A stretch of 64,000 nt of DNA from assembly GCF_002911015.1 (NCBI RefSeq), contig NZ_KZ626841.1, positions 1-64,000 of the forward strand, written 5' to 3'. Made by a program: the position numbers and the translations under genes. This document shows, piece by piece, positions 17,330 through 25,695 of the stretch. The first letter of the stretch is position 1. Every line of letters starts with the position of its first letter. The notes below the pieces were generated by a model. The model had not been told where the DNA came from. It did no database searches and saw only the letters and a program-made list of their open reading frames with translations. The stretch comes from Streptomyces populi (GTDB lineage Bacteria; Actinomycetota; Actinomycetes; Streptomycetales; Streptomycetaceae).

Positions 17330-17782
17330 ATGTCCGACGACACCGCGCTCTGGGCGGCCCTCGCCGACCACCGGCGGCGGGCCATCGTCGCGCTCCTGCT
17401 GGAGCGCCCCCGGACCGTCGGCGAACTCGTCGAGGCCTGCGGACTCAGCCAGCCCGGCACCTCGAAGCACCTGCGGGTACTGCGCGAGGCGGGGCTCGTG
17501 CGGGTACGGCAGGACGCCCAGCGCCGGGTCTACGCCCTCGATCCCGCCCCGATCGCCGCACTCGACGCCTGGCTCGCCCCGTACCGGGCGCTGTGGAACG
17601 AGAGCCTGGACGCCCTCGGCCGCCGTCTGGACGAGAGCCCGGCCGACGCGGCGGGCGGTCCGTCGGACCGTCCGGAAGAGCCGTTCCCGCCCGGCCGGAG
17701 ACGGCCGGACGGCGAAGCGACCCGGACCGGGGCGCCCGTACCGGGGGCGCCGACGCCGAAGCCACCCTCGTCGAAGGAGTGA
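17330..17782 (+). CDS. ArsR-family transcriptional repressor
   Basis: A 150-residue protein whose first 95 residues form a winged helix: ALWAALADHRRRAIVALLL, GELVEACGLSQPGTSKHLRV (recognition helix) and EAGLVRVRQDAQRRVYAL. No metal-binding cysteine motif is present, so this is the SdpR/AHSA1-partner type rather than a metal sensor. The C-terminal 50 residues are a Pro/Gly/Arg-rich tail. TTGGAG lies 5 nt before the ATG; TTGACA is at 17294-17299. It is followed after 6 bp by an SRPBCC/AHSA1 gene, a very common pairing in actinobacteria. Confidence 0.9.
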   Translation: MSDDTALWAALADHRRRAIVALLLERPRTVGELVEACGLSQPGTSKHLRVLREAGLVRVRQDAQRRVYALDPAPIAALDAWLAPYRALWNESLDALGRRLDESPADAAGGPSDRPEEPFPPGRRRPDGEATRTGAPVPGAPTPKPPSSKE

Positions 17783-17788
17783 GTCACC

Positions 17789-18325
17789 ATGTCCGCCGAA
17801 GCCACCGCACGCACCGGCACGTACCTCACCCTGGACGACGGCCGCCCCGCCGTCCGCTTCAGCCGCGTCTACGACCACCCCGTCGACCGCGTCTGGCGGT
17901 TCGTGACCGACCCCGGCGAACTGGCCGGGTGGTTCCCCTCCCGCGCCGAGATCGAGCTGCGCCCCGGCGGCGCGATCACGTTCAGCGGCGATCCGAACAT
18001 GCCGGAGTCGACGGGGCGTGTCCTCGCCGTCGACCCGCCCCGCCACCTCTCCTTCGAGTGGGGCGGTGACGAACTGCGCTTCGACCTCGAGGCCCTCGAC
18101 GCCGGCCGCACCCGCTTCACGCTCACCGACGTGCTCGCCGCCCCGGACGCCGCCGCCCGCAACGGCGCCGGCTGGGAGGTGTGCCTCGCCGCCCTCGACG
18201 CGGCGGCCCGCGGGGAACGCCCCGAGGGCCCGCACGCCGGGGGAGAGGCGGCCTGGAAGGGGATCTACGACGCCTACGTCGAAGCGGGCGTCCCCTCCGG
18301 CGCTCCCGTCCCGGGCGCGGGCTGA
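17789..18325 (+). CDS. SRPBCC/AHSA1 family protein
   Basis: A 178-residue protein with the START-like fold of the activator-of-Hsp90-ATPase (AHSA1) type: RVYDHPVDRVWRFVTDPGELAGWFP, IELRPGGAITF, GRVLAVDPPRHLSFEW and a C-terminal helix ending WKGIYDAYV. The domain usually binds a hydrophobic ligand in a deep pocket. GGAG upstream of ATG lies inside the end of arsR, so the two are co-translated. The ligand is not known. Confidence 0.88.
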   Translation: MSAEATARTGTYLTLDDGRPAVRFSRVYDHPVDRVWRFVTDPGELAGWFPSRAEIELRPGGAITFSGDPNMPESTGRVLAVDPPRHLSFEWGGDELRFDLEALDAGRTRFTLTDVLAAPDAAARNGAGWEVCLAALDAAARGERPEGPHAGGEAAWKGIYDAYVEAGVPSGAPVPGAG

Positions 18326-18329
18326 CCGC

Positions 18330-21158
18330 TCAGGCCAGCTGCCGCCGCACCAGCTCGTGCAGCCGCCCGCCCGTGTCCGCCAGCAGCTCCGCGGGCGGGC
18401 CCTGCTGGGCGATCCGGCCGTTCTCCATCACGATGACGCGGTCCGCGTCCAGCACCGTCGACAGCCGGTGCGCGATCACCACCCGGGTGGCGTTCAGCGC
18501 CTTGGTGCTCTCGATCACCGTGCGCTGCGTCGCGTTGTCCAGGGCGCTGGTCGCCTCGTCGAGGAACAGGATGCGGGGCCGCCGTATCAACGCCTGCGCG
18601 ATCATGAGGCGTTGACGCTGGCCGCCCGAGATCGCCCCGCTGCCCGCCACGAGCGTGTGCAGCCCCATCGGCATCCGCCTGATGTCCTCGGCCAGCCCCG
18701 CCATCTCGGCCGCCTCCATCGCCTCCTCCGGCGTGTACGGCTCGGTGCCGCAGATGCAGTCGAGGATCGACCCGGTGAAGGGCTGCGCGTGCTGGAGCAC
18801 CACACCGCACTGCCGCCGTACCGCGGACCGGTCCAGGGCGCCGAGGTCCTGGCCGTCGTACAGCACGCTGCCCGAGACCGGCCTGTCGAAGCCGATCAGC
18901 AGCCGCAGCAGGGTGGACTTGCCGCAGCCGCTCGGGCCGACGACCGCGACGAACTCGCCCGGCCGGACGGCGAACGACACGTCGTCGAGGACGAGCGGAC
19001 CGTCGTCGGCGTACCGGAACGACAGCCGCCGTGCCTCGATCGCCCCCGACAGGACACCGGGACGCGTACTCGCCCCGCGCACCTCGGGCGTCGCGTCGAG
19101 CACCGGCCTGATCTCCTCGAACATCGGCAGCGCGGCCGCCGCGGAGACGAGCGCCCCGGTGATCTGGGTGACCGACGTCAGCAGCATCGTCAGCGACGTG
19201 TTGAACGTGAGGAACTCCGCGGCCGACAGCGAACCGCGCGCCGGGCCCGCCAGGAGCATGAACATCAGCAGGGTGCACAGCGGCAGGTACACCGCGCCCA
19301 TCACCGTGGTCAGGTTCTTGACGCGGCCCACCCGCCCCTGGAGTTCACGGCTGCGCGCGAACTCGCCCGCCCAGGCCGCGTACGCGTAGTTCTCGGCCGC
19401 CGCGACCCGCAGCTTGGGCAGTCCGCGCAGGGTCTGGAACGCCTGGTTGTTGAGCTTGTTGCCCAGCGCGACCAGGCGGCGCTGCCCGCGCACCTGCCAC
19501 AGGCCCAGACCCAGGAACACCGCCGCGACGACCGCGAGCATGCCCGTCGCGGCCAGCGCCATGGGCACGCTGTACCAGAGCAGCAGGCCCAGGTTCATCG
19601 CGCCGACCGTGCCCGCCTGCGCCAGCGTGGGGCCGACTCCCGCGAGCAGGCGCCGGATCGCGCTCACGCCCATGGCGGCACTCGCGAGCTCACCGGTCGA
19701 ACGAGTGGTGAAGAACGAGGTGGGAAGTCGCAACAGGCGGTCCCACACGGCGGGTTGGAGCGTCGCCTCGATCCGGCCCTCCATCCGCAGCAGGGTGAGG
19801 TTCTGCAACAGCATGAACGCCGCCGACACGACGCTGGTGACCATCAGCGCGAGACAGACCTGCGCGATGAGGCCGTGCTCCGCCCGCGGTACGTAACTGC
19901 CCAGCACCCGGCCGGTCGCGACGGGCACCAGGGCGCCGATCGCCACGGTCACCAGAGCGCTGACCGCGAGGTTGCGCAGATCCCCGCCCGTCCCGGCCAG
20001 GGCGAACCGCAGCAGGCGCAGCGGGCCGAGCCGCCGCTCGGGCAGCGGGCGGTAGAACATCACGGCCCGCGGCTCGAACTCCGGGGCGTTGGCCCTCTCG
20101 ACCGGCGTCTCCCGCCCGGACGAGGGCGTCACGGCGACGTAGCCGCCGCGCCGCCACAGCAGGGCCACCGGAGCGCCGGACACCGCCCGGCTGCCGACCA
20201 GCGGGCCGATGTCGTCACGCCACCAGCGCCCGTCCAGCCGTACGGAACGGGTGCGCAGCCGTGAGGCGAGCGCGATCCGTTCGACGGGGTCGAGCCGTTC
20301 GCTCTCCGCGCCGCCGCCCGACCGTCCGGCCAGGGTGATCCCGGCCGCACGGGCGACCAGCTCGCAGGCCGCGTACGTGGCGTCGGCCTCGGCCGCCGTC
20401 GGCCGCTTGGAGGTCCGCCTGCCGATCGAGGCGAGCAGCGCCCGGTCCGCCTGGTCGCGGACGGCCTCGCCCGCCTTGATGCCCGCCGCCGCGCGGTCCT
20501 CGTGGCCGGCCTCCAGCTCCTCGATCCAGCGGTCCAGCGTGGACAGCAGCCGGTACTGCTGGTCGACCATCCCCTGCCAGAGGCCCGGGTCCATCAGCAG
20601 ATCGGCCGCGGCCTCGGCCCCGTACAGCGAGCCGTACCGCACGCTCCCCGGCGGGACCCGCATCCAGAACACGTCGTCGTCGGTAGGCGCCGGTGCGTTC
20701 CCGGCGGCCGTCGGCGCCTGGAACAGGACGGTGAGACCACGCCCCACGCCGAGCGCGAGGGCGTGCTCCAGGGGGCTCGACACGGGCGGCACCAGCTGCG
20801 GATTGCCGTACGCGTCGTACGACCAGGTCGCGGTGCCGGCCGGTTCGTACAGCTCGCGCAGTCCGATCCGGCGCAGCTCACAGCCCCGCAACGGCCGCCC
20901 CACCAAGGTGTGCTGAGGACCCGTCACCGGACCGAGCAGCAGGGAGCCCGCTTCGAGCCGGCCGAGATGGTGCCAGTGCCCCTCCCCGGCCGCGTCGACC
21001 GCGAACAGGTCCATGGCCCCCGCGACCACGAGCCACAGGACCTGCGGACCCTCCAGATCGAGACGGCTCAGGCCCGCGTGGCCGACCGGGGACCCCATGC
21101 CGGCGAGCGCCCCGAGCACGAGGTCCTGCTCGTGGACGCCCTCGTGAACCGTGGTCAT
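18330..21158 (-). CDS. NHLP-type peptide export ABC transporter, second permease/ATPase subunit
   Basis: A 942-residue protein. The first 400 residues are a soluble domain of the type found only in the second ABC subunit of NHLP/NHLM (nitrile hydratase leader peptide) bacteriocin export systems, with a cupin/cyclic-nucleotide-like start. Then come six membrane helices (about residues 415-690) and a nucleotide-binding domain with Walker A GPSGCGKST (about 740), signature ISGGQRQR (about 843) and Walker B ILFLDEATSALD. Its ATG lies 1 bp after the stop of the peptidase-containing partner. It should form a heteromeric exporter with that partner for the precursor encoded at 24280-24495. Confidence 0.9.
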   Translation of the reverse strand: MTTVHEGVHEQDLVLGALAGMGSPVGHAGLSRLDLEGPQVLWLVVAGAMDLFAVDAAGEGHWHHLGRLEAGSLLLGPVTGPQHTLVGRPLRGCELRRIGLRELYEPAGTATWSYDAYGNPQLVPPVSSPLEHALALGVGRGLTVLFQAPTAAGNAPAPTDDDVFWMRVPPGSVRYGSLYGAEAAADLLMDPGLWQGMVDQQYRLLSTLDRWIEELEAGHEDRAAAGIKAGEAVRDQADRALLASIGRRTSKRPTAAEADATYAACELVARAAGITLAGRSGGGAESERLDPVERIALASRLRTRSVRLDGRWWRDDIGPLVGSRAVSGAPVALLWRRGGYVAVTPSSGRETPVERANAPEFEPRAVMFYRPLPERRLGPLRLLRFALAGTGGDLRNLAVSALVTVAIGALVPVATGRVLGSYVPRAEHGLIAQVCLALMVTSVVSAAFMLLQNLTLLRMEGRIEATLQPAVWDRLLRLPTSFFTTRSTGELASAAMGVSAIRRLLAGVGPTLAQAGTVGAMNLGLLLWYSVPMALAATGMLAVVAAVFLGLGLWQVRGQRRLVALGNKLNNQAFQTLRGLPKLRVAAAENYAYAAWAGEFARSRELQGRVGRVKNLTTVMGAVYLPLCTLLMFMLLAGPARGSLSAAEFLTFNTSLTMLLTSVTQITGALVSAAAALPMFEEIRPVLDATPEVRGASTRPGVLSGAIEARRLSFRYADDGPLVLDDVSFAVRPGEFVAVVGPSGCGKSTLLRLLIGFDRPVSGSVLYDGQDLGALDRSAVRRQCGVVLQHAQPFTGSILDCICGTEPYTPEEAMEAAEMAGLAEDIRRMPMGLHTLVAGSGAISGGQRQRLMIAQALIRRPRILFLDEATSALDNATQRTVIESTKALNATRVVIAHRLSTVLDADRVIVMENGRIAQQGPPAELLADTGGRLHELVRRQLA

Positions 21159-21159
21159 C

Positions 21160-23382
21160 TCAACGCTCCCTGACCAGGGCGGCGTAGGCGCCGCCGGCCG
21201 CCACCAGTGCCTCGTGCCGCCCGCGCTCCACGACCGAGCCGTGTTCGAGCACGACGATCTCGTCGCTGTCCCGGACCGTGCTCAGCCGGTGCGCGATCAC
21301 CACGCAGGCGCAGCCGCGCCGGCGCAGGTTGTCCATGACGGTCTGCTCCGTCTCCGCGTCCAGGGCGCTGGTCACCTCGTCCAGCACCAGGATGCTGGGC
21401 CGGCGGACCAACGCCCGCGCGATCTCCAGGCGTTGCCGCTGACCGCCGGAGAAGTTCCGCCCGTCCTGCTCCACCCGGCTGTGGATCCCGCCGGGCCGGC
21501 GCGCGACGACGTCGTACAGCGCCGCGTCCTCGAGCGCGGCGGAAACCGCCTCGTCGGGGATCGAGGGGTCCCACAGCGCCACGTTGTCGCGGACGGTCCC
21601 CTCGAACAGGAACACGTCCTGGTCGACGAAGGACACCGACGACGCGAGCGCTCCGCGCGGTATGTCCTCCAGACGGCGGCCGTCGATACGGATCGTGCCC
21701 TCCCACGGCGTGTACAGGCCCGAGATCAGCCGGGACACCGTCGACTTGCCGCTGCCCGAACCGCCGACTAGCGCGACCTGCTGCCCGGGCCCCACGGTGA
21801 GGGAGAAACCGGTGAGCAGCGGCTCGTCGAGGGGGCTGTAGCCGAACGTGATGTTCTCCAGCTCCACGAGACCCCGCAGCCGCCGGGTGGATCCACCGGC
21901 GCCGGGGCGGTCGTAGAGCGGGTCGGTACGGAAGTTCTCCACGTCCTTGAGCCTCGCCACGTCGGCCGCGAAGTCCTGGATGCGGCCCGCGACGCCGTTG
22001 AGCCGGGTGATCGGCGCCGTGAACCGGGTGACCAGCGCCTGGAAGGCGACCAGCAGACCCACGGACACCTGGCCCTCGACCGCCCGCAGCCCGCCGATCC
22101 ACAGGATCAGCGCGCTGTCGATCATCGCGAGCGTCGGCGCGACCACGCCCAGCCACGCGCTCGGCACGCCGAGGCGCTGCTGCTCCTCCAGCGTGGTGGC
22201 GTGCTGTCCGGCCCACTTGCGGAAGTAGCCGTCCTCACCGCCGGTGGCCTTCATCGTCTCGATCAACTGGAGCCCGGTGTAGGCGGTGTTGGTCAGCCGG
22301 GCGGTGTCGGCGCGCAGTTTCGCGGTGCGGGTGGCGCGCAGCCGGATCACCACGCGCATCGCCACCACGTTGAGCAGCGCGACACCGATGCCGACGGCCG
22401 TGAGCTCGGGGTCGTAGGTGTACAGCAGTACCGCGTACAGCACGACGACGACCGCGTCCACTCCCGCCGCGGCGAGATCGCGGGCCAGGGTCTCGGCCAC
22501 CGCGTCGTTCGACTGGAGCCGCTGCACCAGGTCGGCGGGGCTGCGCTGGGAGAAGAAGGTGACCGGCAGCCGCAGGAGATGCCGCAGGAACCGGGCGCTG
22601 GAGAGCGTCGAGGAGATGATCCGGCCGCGCAGCAGGTTGGCCTGCTGGAGCCAGGTGAGCACCACCGTCAGCAGCACCGAGGCGCCCATCGACGCGAACA
22701 GCACGCCGAGCAGCGAGCTCTGGCCGCCGATCAGGTACTGGTCGATGAACGTCCGGCTGAGCGCCGGCACGGCCGCGCCGACCGCCACCAGCAGCAGACT
22801 CGCCAGCACCGCGACGGGCATCGTGCCCGAAGTGCCGCGCAGCCGGGCCGGCATGGCGCCCAGCACCCCCGGTCTGCGACCGCCCCTGCGGAAGCCGGGG
22901 CCGGGCTCCATGGTCAGGACGACCCCGGTGAAGCTGGTGTCGAAGTCCTCCATCGGCACGAAACGACGGCCCTTGCCGGGGTCGTTGACGAACACGCCCC
23001 GGCGTCCGAGGCGGCGGCCCATGCCGTCGTACACGACGTAGTGGTTGAACTCCCAGAAGAGGATCGCGGGTCCCCGCACCTCGGCGAGCGCGGCGGTGTC
23101 CATCTGCATGCCCTTGGCGGTCAGACCGTAACCGCGCGCCGCTTTCAGCAGGTTGCTCGCGCGTGAACCGTCCCGCGAGACACCGCACGCGATGCGCAGC
23201 TCCTCGAGCGGGACGTGCCGGCCGTGGTGGCCGAGCACCATGGCGAGGGACGCCGCACCACACTCGACCGCCTCCATCTGGAGCACGGTGGGGGTGCGGA
23301 CACTCCTGACCCGGGTCTTCGGGACGCTGCGCCGGGGCGGGGCGGCGCGCCGTCTGCCGCGGGTCTCCGGTGCGGCGCTCAC
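21160..23382 (-). CDS. NHLP-type C39 peptidase/ABC exporter (PCAT) subunit
   Basis: A 740-residue peptidase-containing ABC transporter. The N-terminal C39 peptidase has the catalytic triad Cys41 (MEAVECGAASLAMVLG), His114 (FWEFNHYVVYDG) and Asp134 (FVNDPGKG), so it should cut after a double-glycine leader. The six-helix exporter domain follows (about 180-470), then an ATPase domain with GGSGSGKST, FSGGQRQRLEIARAL and ILVLDEVTSALD. The GTG start overlaps the stop of the HlyD-like gene (GTGA), indicating coupled translation. All residues needed for cleavage and ATP hydrolysis are present. Confidence 0.93.
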   Translation of the reverse strand: MSAAPETRGRRRAAPPRRSVPKTRVRSVRTPTVLQMEAVECGAASLAMVLGHHGRHVPLEELRIACGVSRDGSRASNLLKAARGYGLTAKGMQMDTAALAEVRGPAILFWEFNHYVVYDGMGRRLGRRGVFVNDPGKGRRFVPMEDFDTSFTGVVLTMEPGPGFRRGGRRPGVLGAMPARLRGTSGTMPVAVLASLLLVAVGAAVPALSRTFIDQYLIGGQSSLLGVLFASMGASVLLTVVLTWLQQANLLRGRIISSTLSSARFLRHLLRLPVTFFSQRSPADLVQRLQSNDAVAETLARDLAAAGVDAVVVVLYAVLLYTYDPELTAVGIGVALLNVVAMRVVIRLRATRTAKLRADTARLTNTAYTGLQLIETMKATGGEDGYFRKWAGQHATTLEEQQRLGVPSAWLGVVAPTLAMIDSALILWIGGLRAVEGQVSVGLLVAFQALVTRFTAPITRLNGVAGRIQDFAADVARLKDVENFRTDPLYDRPGAGGSTRRLRGLVELENITFGYSPLDEPLLTGFSLTVGPGQQVALVGGSGSGKSTVSRLISGLYTPWEGTIRIDGRRLEDIPRGALASSVSFVDQDVFLFEGTVRDNVALWDPSIPDEAVSAALEDAALYDVVARRPGGIHSRVEQDGRNFSGGQRQRLEIARALVRRPSILVLDEVTSALDAETEQTVMDNLRRRGCACVVIAHRLSTVRDSDEIVVLEHGSVVERGRHEALVAAGGAYAALVRER

Positions 23383-24188
23383 GGCAGGAGCCAGTCGAGG
23401 GGGCGCTGACCGGCCAGCCGGACGGACGCCGTGGCCAGGGTCATGGAGTCGAGCGCGTAGGGCGGCCCGTCCGCGGACGACCACTTCAGGCCGCTGCGGC
23501 CGGCGGACGAGCGGTCCAGCGCGACCAGTACGGCGACCGGCCTGCCCTTCCGGCTGAACTGCTCGCCCAGTTGGGCGTCACCGAGGTAGGCGGCGATCTG
23601 CTGCCGGGTCTGCGCGCCGCGCCCCACGGTCCTCACATGGCCGCGCAGCACTCCGTAGCGCTGGGCGGGCACCGACTGGACGGTGAGGTCGACGGCGGCT
23701 CCCGCGGGAATGGCGGCGGCACTCGCGGCGGAGACGTACACCGTCGCGTACAAGGGGTCGCCGGCGTGGGCGACCTTTTCGACGGCGGCGACGTTCGCGC
23801 CCGTCGAGATGATCGCGCCGATGGTGGCGGCCAGGGCGGTGACCCGGCCGGCGGCGACCGCGCGCACGACGGCCGTGTCGCCCTGTGCCGTACGCACCTT
23901 GAGGACGGGAGCGTTCTCGGGGAGCCGCGCGCCCTCCTTCACGAGGACCGCGGTGACCTGCCCGGCGACGGGGCTCTGGAGGATGTAACTGCCCTGCGCG
24001 TGGGTGAGGACGGCCGGCGCGCCGACGGTGGAGGCGACGGTGCCGGTCACGGCCCAGACGGAGGCGGCGGCCATGGCGAGCACCGTCACGGCCAGCGCGA
24101 GCCGGCCCTGCGGGCGGGCGAGGCGTACCGGAAGGTCGAGCTCTTCGGGCGACCGCAGTCTGGCGAGGGCCTGTTGGCGGAACTGCAC
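23379..24188 (-). CDS. HlyD-like NHLP export system adaptor (secretion) protein
   Basis: A 269-residue protein: short cytoplasmic start with RSPEELDLPVRLARPQG, one membrane helix (about residues 29-49), then a lipoyl-like/barrel-sandwich domain (LQSPVAGQVTAVLVKEG ... VVRAVAAGRVTALAATIG). This is the NHLP variant of membrane-fusion proteins, which bridges the exporter and the outer face of the membrane. GTG start; the leader-cut peptide would pass through this complex. Lies 91 bp downstream of the precursor gene, separated by a hairpin. Confidence 0.88.
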   Translation of the reverse strand: MQFRQQALARLRSPEELDLPVRLARPQGRLALAVTVLAMAAASVWAVTGTVASTVGAPAVLTHAQGSYILQSPVAGQVTAVLVKEGARLPENAPVLKVRTAQGDTAVVRAVAAGRVTALAATIGAIISTGANVAAVEKVAHAGDPLYATVYVSAASAAAIPAGAAVDLTVQSVPAQRYGVLRGHVRTVGRGAQTRQQIAAYLGDAQLGEQFSRKGRPVAVLVALDRSSAGRSGLKWSSADGPPYALDSMTLATASVRLAGQRPLDWLLP

Positions 24189-24228
24189 GGGTCTCTTCTC
24201 ACCTGTTCGAGAGGCTCACGGCACCCGG

Positions 24229-24262
24229 GAGTCCCGGAACCGGTGGGGCGGCTCCGGGACTC
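24229..24262 (-). terminator. hairpin between precursor and export genes (attenuator)
   Basis: GAGTCCCGGA (24229-24238) pairs perfectly with TCCGGGACTC (24253-24262), 14-nt loop, 17 bp after the precursor stop codon. Placed between the peptide gene and its transporter genes, it may cut down read-through so that far more precursor than transporter mRNA is made. Confidence 0.55.
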
Positions 24263-24279
24263 GGCGGCGTGAGACGCGA

Positions 24280-24495
24280 TCAGAGACCGGCGACCAGACC
24301 GGTGACCGGGGCGGTGTTCAGGCCGGTCACACCCTCGACGGTGCCGATGGCCGTGCCCACGATGCCGGAGACCGGGGCGACGCCGTCCACCAGGCCGGTG
24401 ACGGTGCCGACGGCGTTCAGCGAGAGGCCGCCGGAGACGTTGTCGAGGTCGGCGTCGGAGATCTCGGCGGTCTCGACACGGGGGGTGGAGTTCAT
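24280..24495 (-). CDS. double-glycine leader precursor peptide of the NHLP export cassette
   Basis: A 71-residue peptide starting MNSTPRVETAEISDADLDNV, with a leader ending DNVSGG (Gly22-Gly23) that matches the cleavage-site rule for C39 peptidases. The 48-residue core begins LSLNAVGTVTGLVDG. It contains no Cys, no Lys or Arg, two acidic residues, ten Gly and seven Thr; glycine spacing gives two GxxxGxxxG runs (core 7-11-15 and 24-28-32) plus one GxxxG (43-47). The ATG has GGGAAG seven nt upstream; a longer in-frame start at 24513 (MKGSSV) lacks that spacing. Similar peptides are often auto-named lanthipeptides, but without cysteine no thioether can form. Function unknown; a secreted, membrane-active or signalling peptide is inference. 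Confidence 0.85.
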   Translation of the reverse strand: MNSTPRVETAEISDADLDNVSGGLSLNAVGTVTGLVDGVAPVSGIVGTAIGTVEGVTGLNTAPVTGLVAGL

Positions 24496-24990
24496 GACGG
24501 AACTTCCCTTCATATGGGTCTTCACAAGGGGGGAGGGCGGCCCTGCTGGGGGACAGACGGCGGCCGCCACCGCGGGTCGCGTCCGGTTCCCGGGAGCCGG
24601 TCCGCGACCTCCGCGGTGCCACGGATCAAAGCACGGCCGCTCGTCGGGCTTCCACTCAACCAGGGCTCTCACCTGGGAATTTGTGCTCCATGAGCGAGGA
24701 AGCGTGCAGGGGCGCACACGCTGCCGCGGCCACTTCTTCACATGCTGCGCGGCATCGGTCCACCCGTTCCCTTGCCACTCCCGTGCCGAATCGGACAGTC
24801 CCGGCCCATCGGTGCACAGGGGGGCGCGCGCGTGTGCAGATCCCCGGGCCGCGGTGACCTCGCTGGGCACGGGCTGTGCAGATTCCCTGAATCCGGGATT
24901 CCGCCGCGGACCGTCGACGCAGCGTCGTCGGACGGTGGCGTTCCGTACCCGCCGGGGCGGTGCGGCGGGTACGGCGCCCGTCGTGGTCGG
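24496..24990. other. upstream region of the peptide cassette
   Basis: 495 bp between the thioesterase stop and the precursor start, both on the minus strand. It must contain the cassette's promoter, since the hairpin at 24943-24974 would end transcription from the thioesterase. I found no second small peptide with an acceptable leader and no clear -35/-10 pair. Confidence 0.5.
24943..24974 (-). terminator. hairpin downstream of the thioesterase gene
   Basis: CCGTACCCGCCG (24943-24954) pairs perfectly over 12 bp with 24963-24974; 8-nt loop; 17 bp beyond the thioesterase stop. Confidence 0.65.
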
Positions 24991-25413
24991 TCAGCCGAGG
25001 ATCGCGTACACCGTGCTCGCCCGCGCGGCGGCCTCCGCCGAGCCCTCGGCGGTCATCGTGACGTCCGCGAAGGCCATGCGGCGGCCCAGTTTGGTGAGGA
25101 CCGCCTCGATCAGCACGTCCGCGTCCGTCACCGCCCGCTGGAAACTCGTGGACTGCTGGACCGTCGTCATGGGGACGAAGGCGCCGCGGGCCGCGGAGAC
25201 CGCGATCACCGTGGCCGTGTCCGCGGCCGCCATCAGGGCCTGGCCCGACAGGGAACCGCCCTCCCGGGCCAGCCGCGCGGACCACGGCAGCCGCAGGACC
25301 GCGCGGTGCTCGTCCAGCTCCGTGACGGACAGGCCGAGGTCGAGCACCCAGGGGGCGAAGTTGTCGGCGAGGATCTTGTCGGCTTCGACGAGGGTCAGTG
25401 TCATACGGCGCAT
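24991..25413 (-). CDS. PaaI-type hotdog-fold thioesterase family protein
   Basis: A 140-residue protein with the hotdog fold of the PaaI/YbgC-like acyl-CoA thioesterases: ILADNFAPWVLDLGLSVTEL, then SLSGQALMAAADTATVIAVSA as the central helix and TVQQSTSFQRAVTDADVLIEA as the central strands. It would hydrolyse small or aromatic acyl-CoA esters; the substrate is unknown. ATG at MRRMTLTL is preferred because GGAGG lies six nt upstream. It is a single-gene unit, separated from the peptide cassette by a terminator hairpin. Confidence 0.8.
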   Translation of the reverse strand: MRRMTLTLVEADKILADNFAPWVLDLGLSVTELDEHRAVLRLPWSARLAREGGSLSGQALMAAADTATVIAVSAARGAFVPMTTVQQSTSFQRAVTDADVLIEAVLTKLGRRMAFADVTMTAEGSAEAAARASTVYAILG

Positions 25414-25695
25414 TGTTCCCCTCCGGGCCGCCGACCCCGCCGCGCGGGACCGGCGGTCTCTCCCGGGTCCGGCGCTCCGTTCCGGTCCGAGGGGTCCCGC
25501 CCGCGCTCCGGTGATCTTCCGGCGGAGGAAATGGACTGATTGACTCCGCAATCGGCGTCTTTGGCGAAACCAACTTCCGCAATTTGCAATGGCAGTTGAA
25601 CACCCCGGGCGGCATGCGCGTATCAACAGGCAACCAGGCGCCCCCCTAGTCAGCTGCCGGACGCGGCATCGACCCCGTCCCCAGGAGGTCAAGAG

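Noticed and set aside
18018..20264. 748-residue open frame opposite the NHLP ABC gene
   Set aside because: Typical antisense frame of GC-rich coding DNA: Arg/Gln/His-rich, no domain, and the opposite strand has a complete ABC subunit.
24280..24495. Naming the precursor a type A2 lanthipeptide
   Set aside because: The core has no cysteine and no LanM/LanBC gene is present, so lanthionine rings cannot form.
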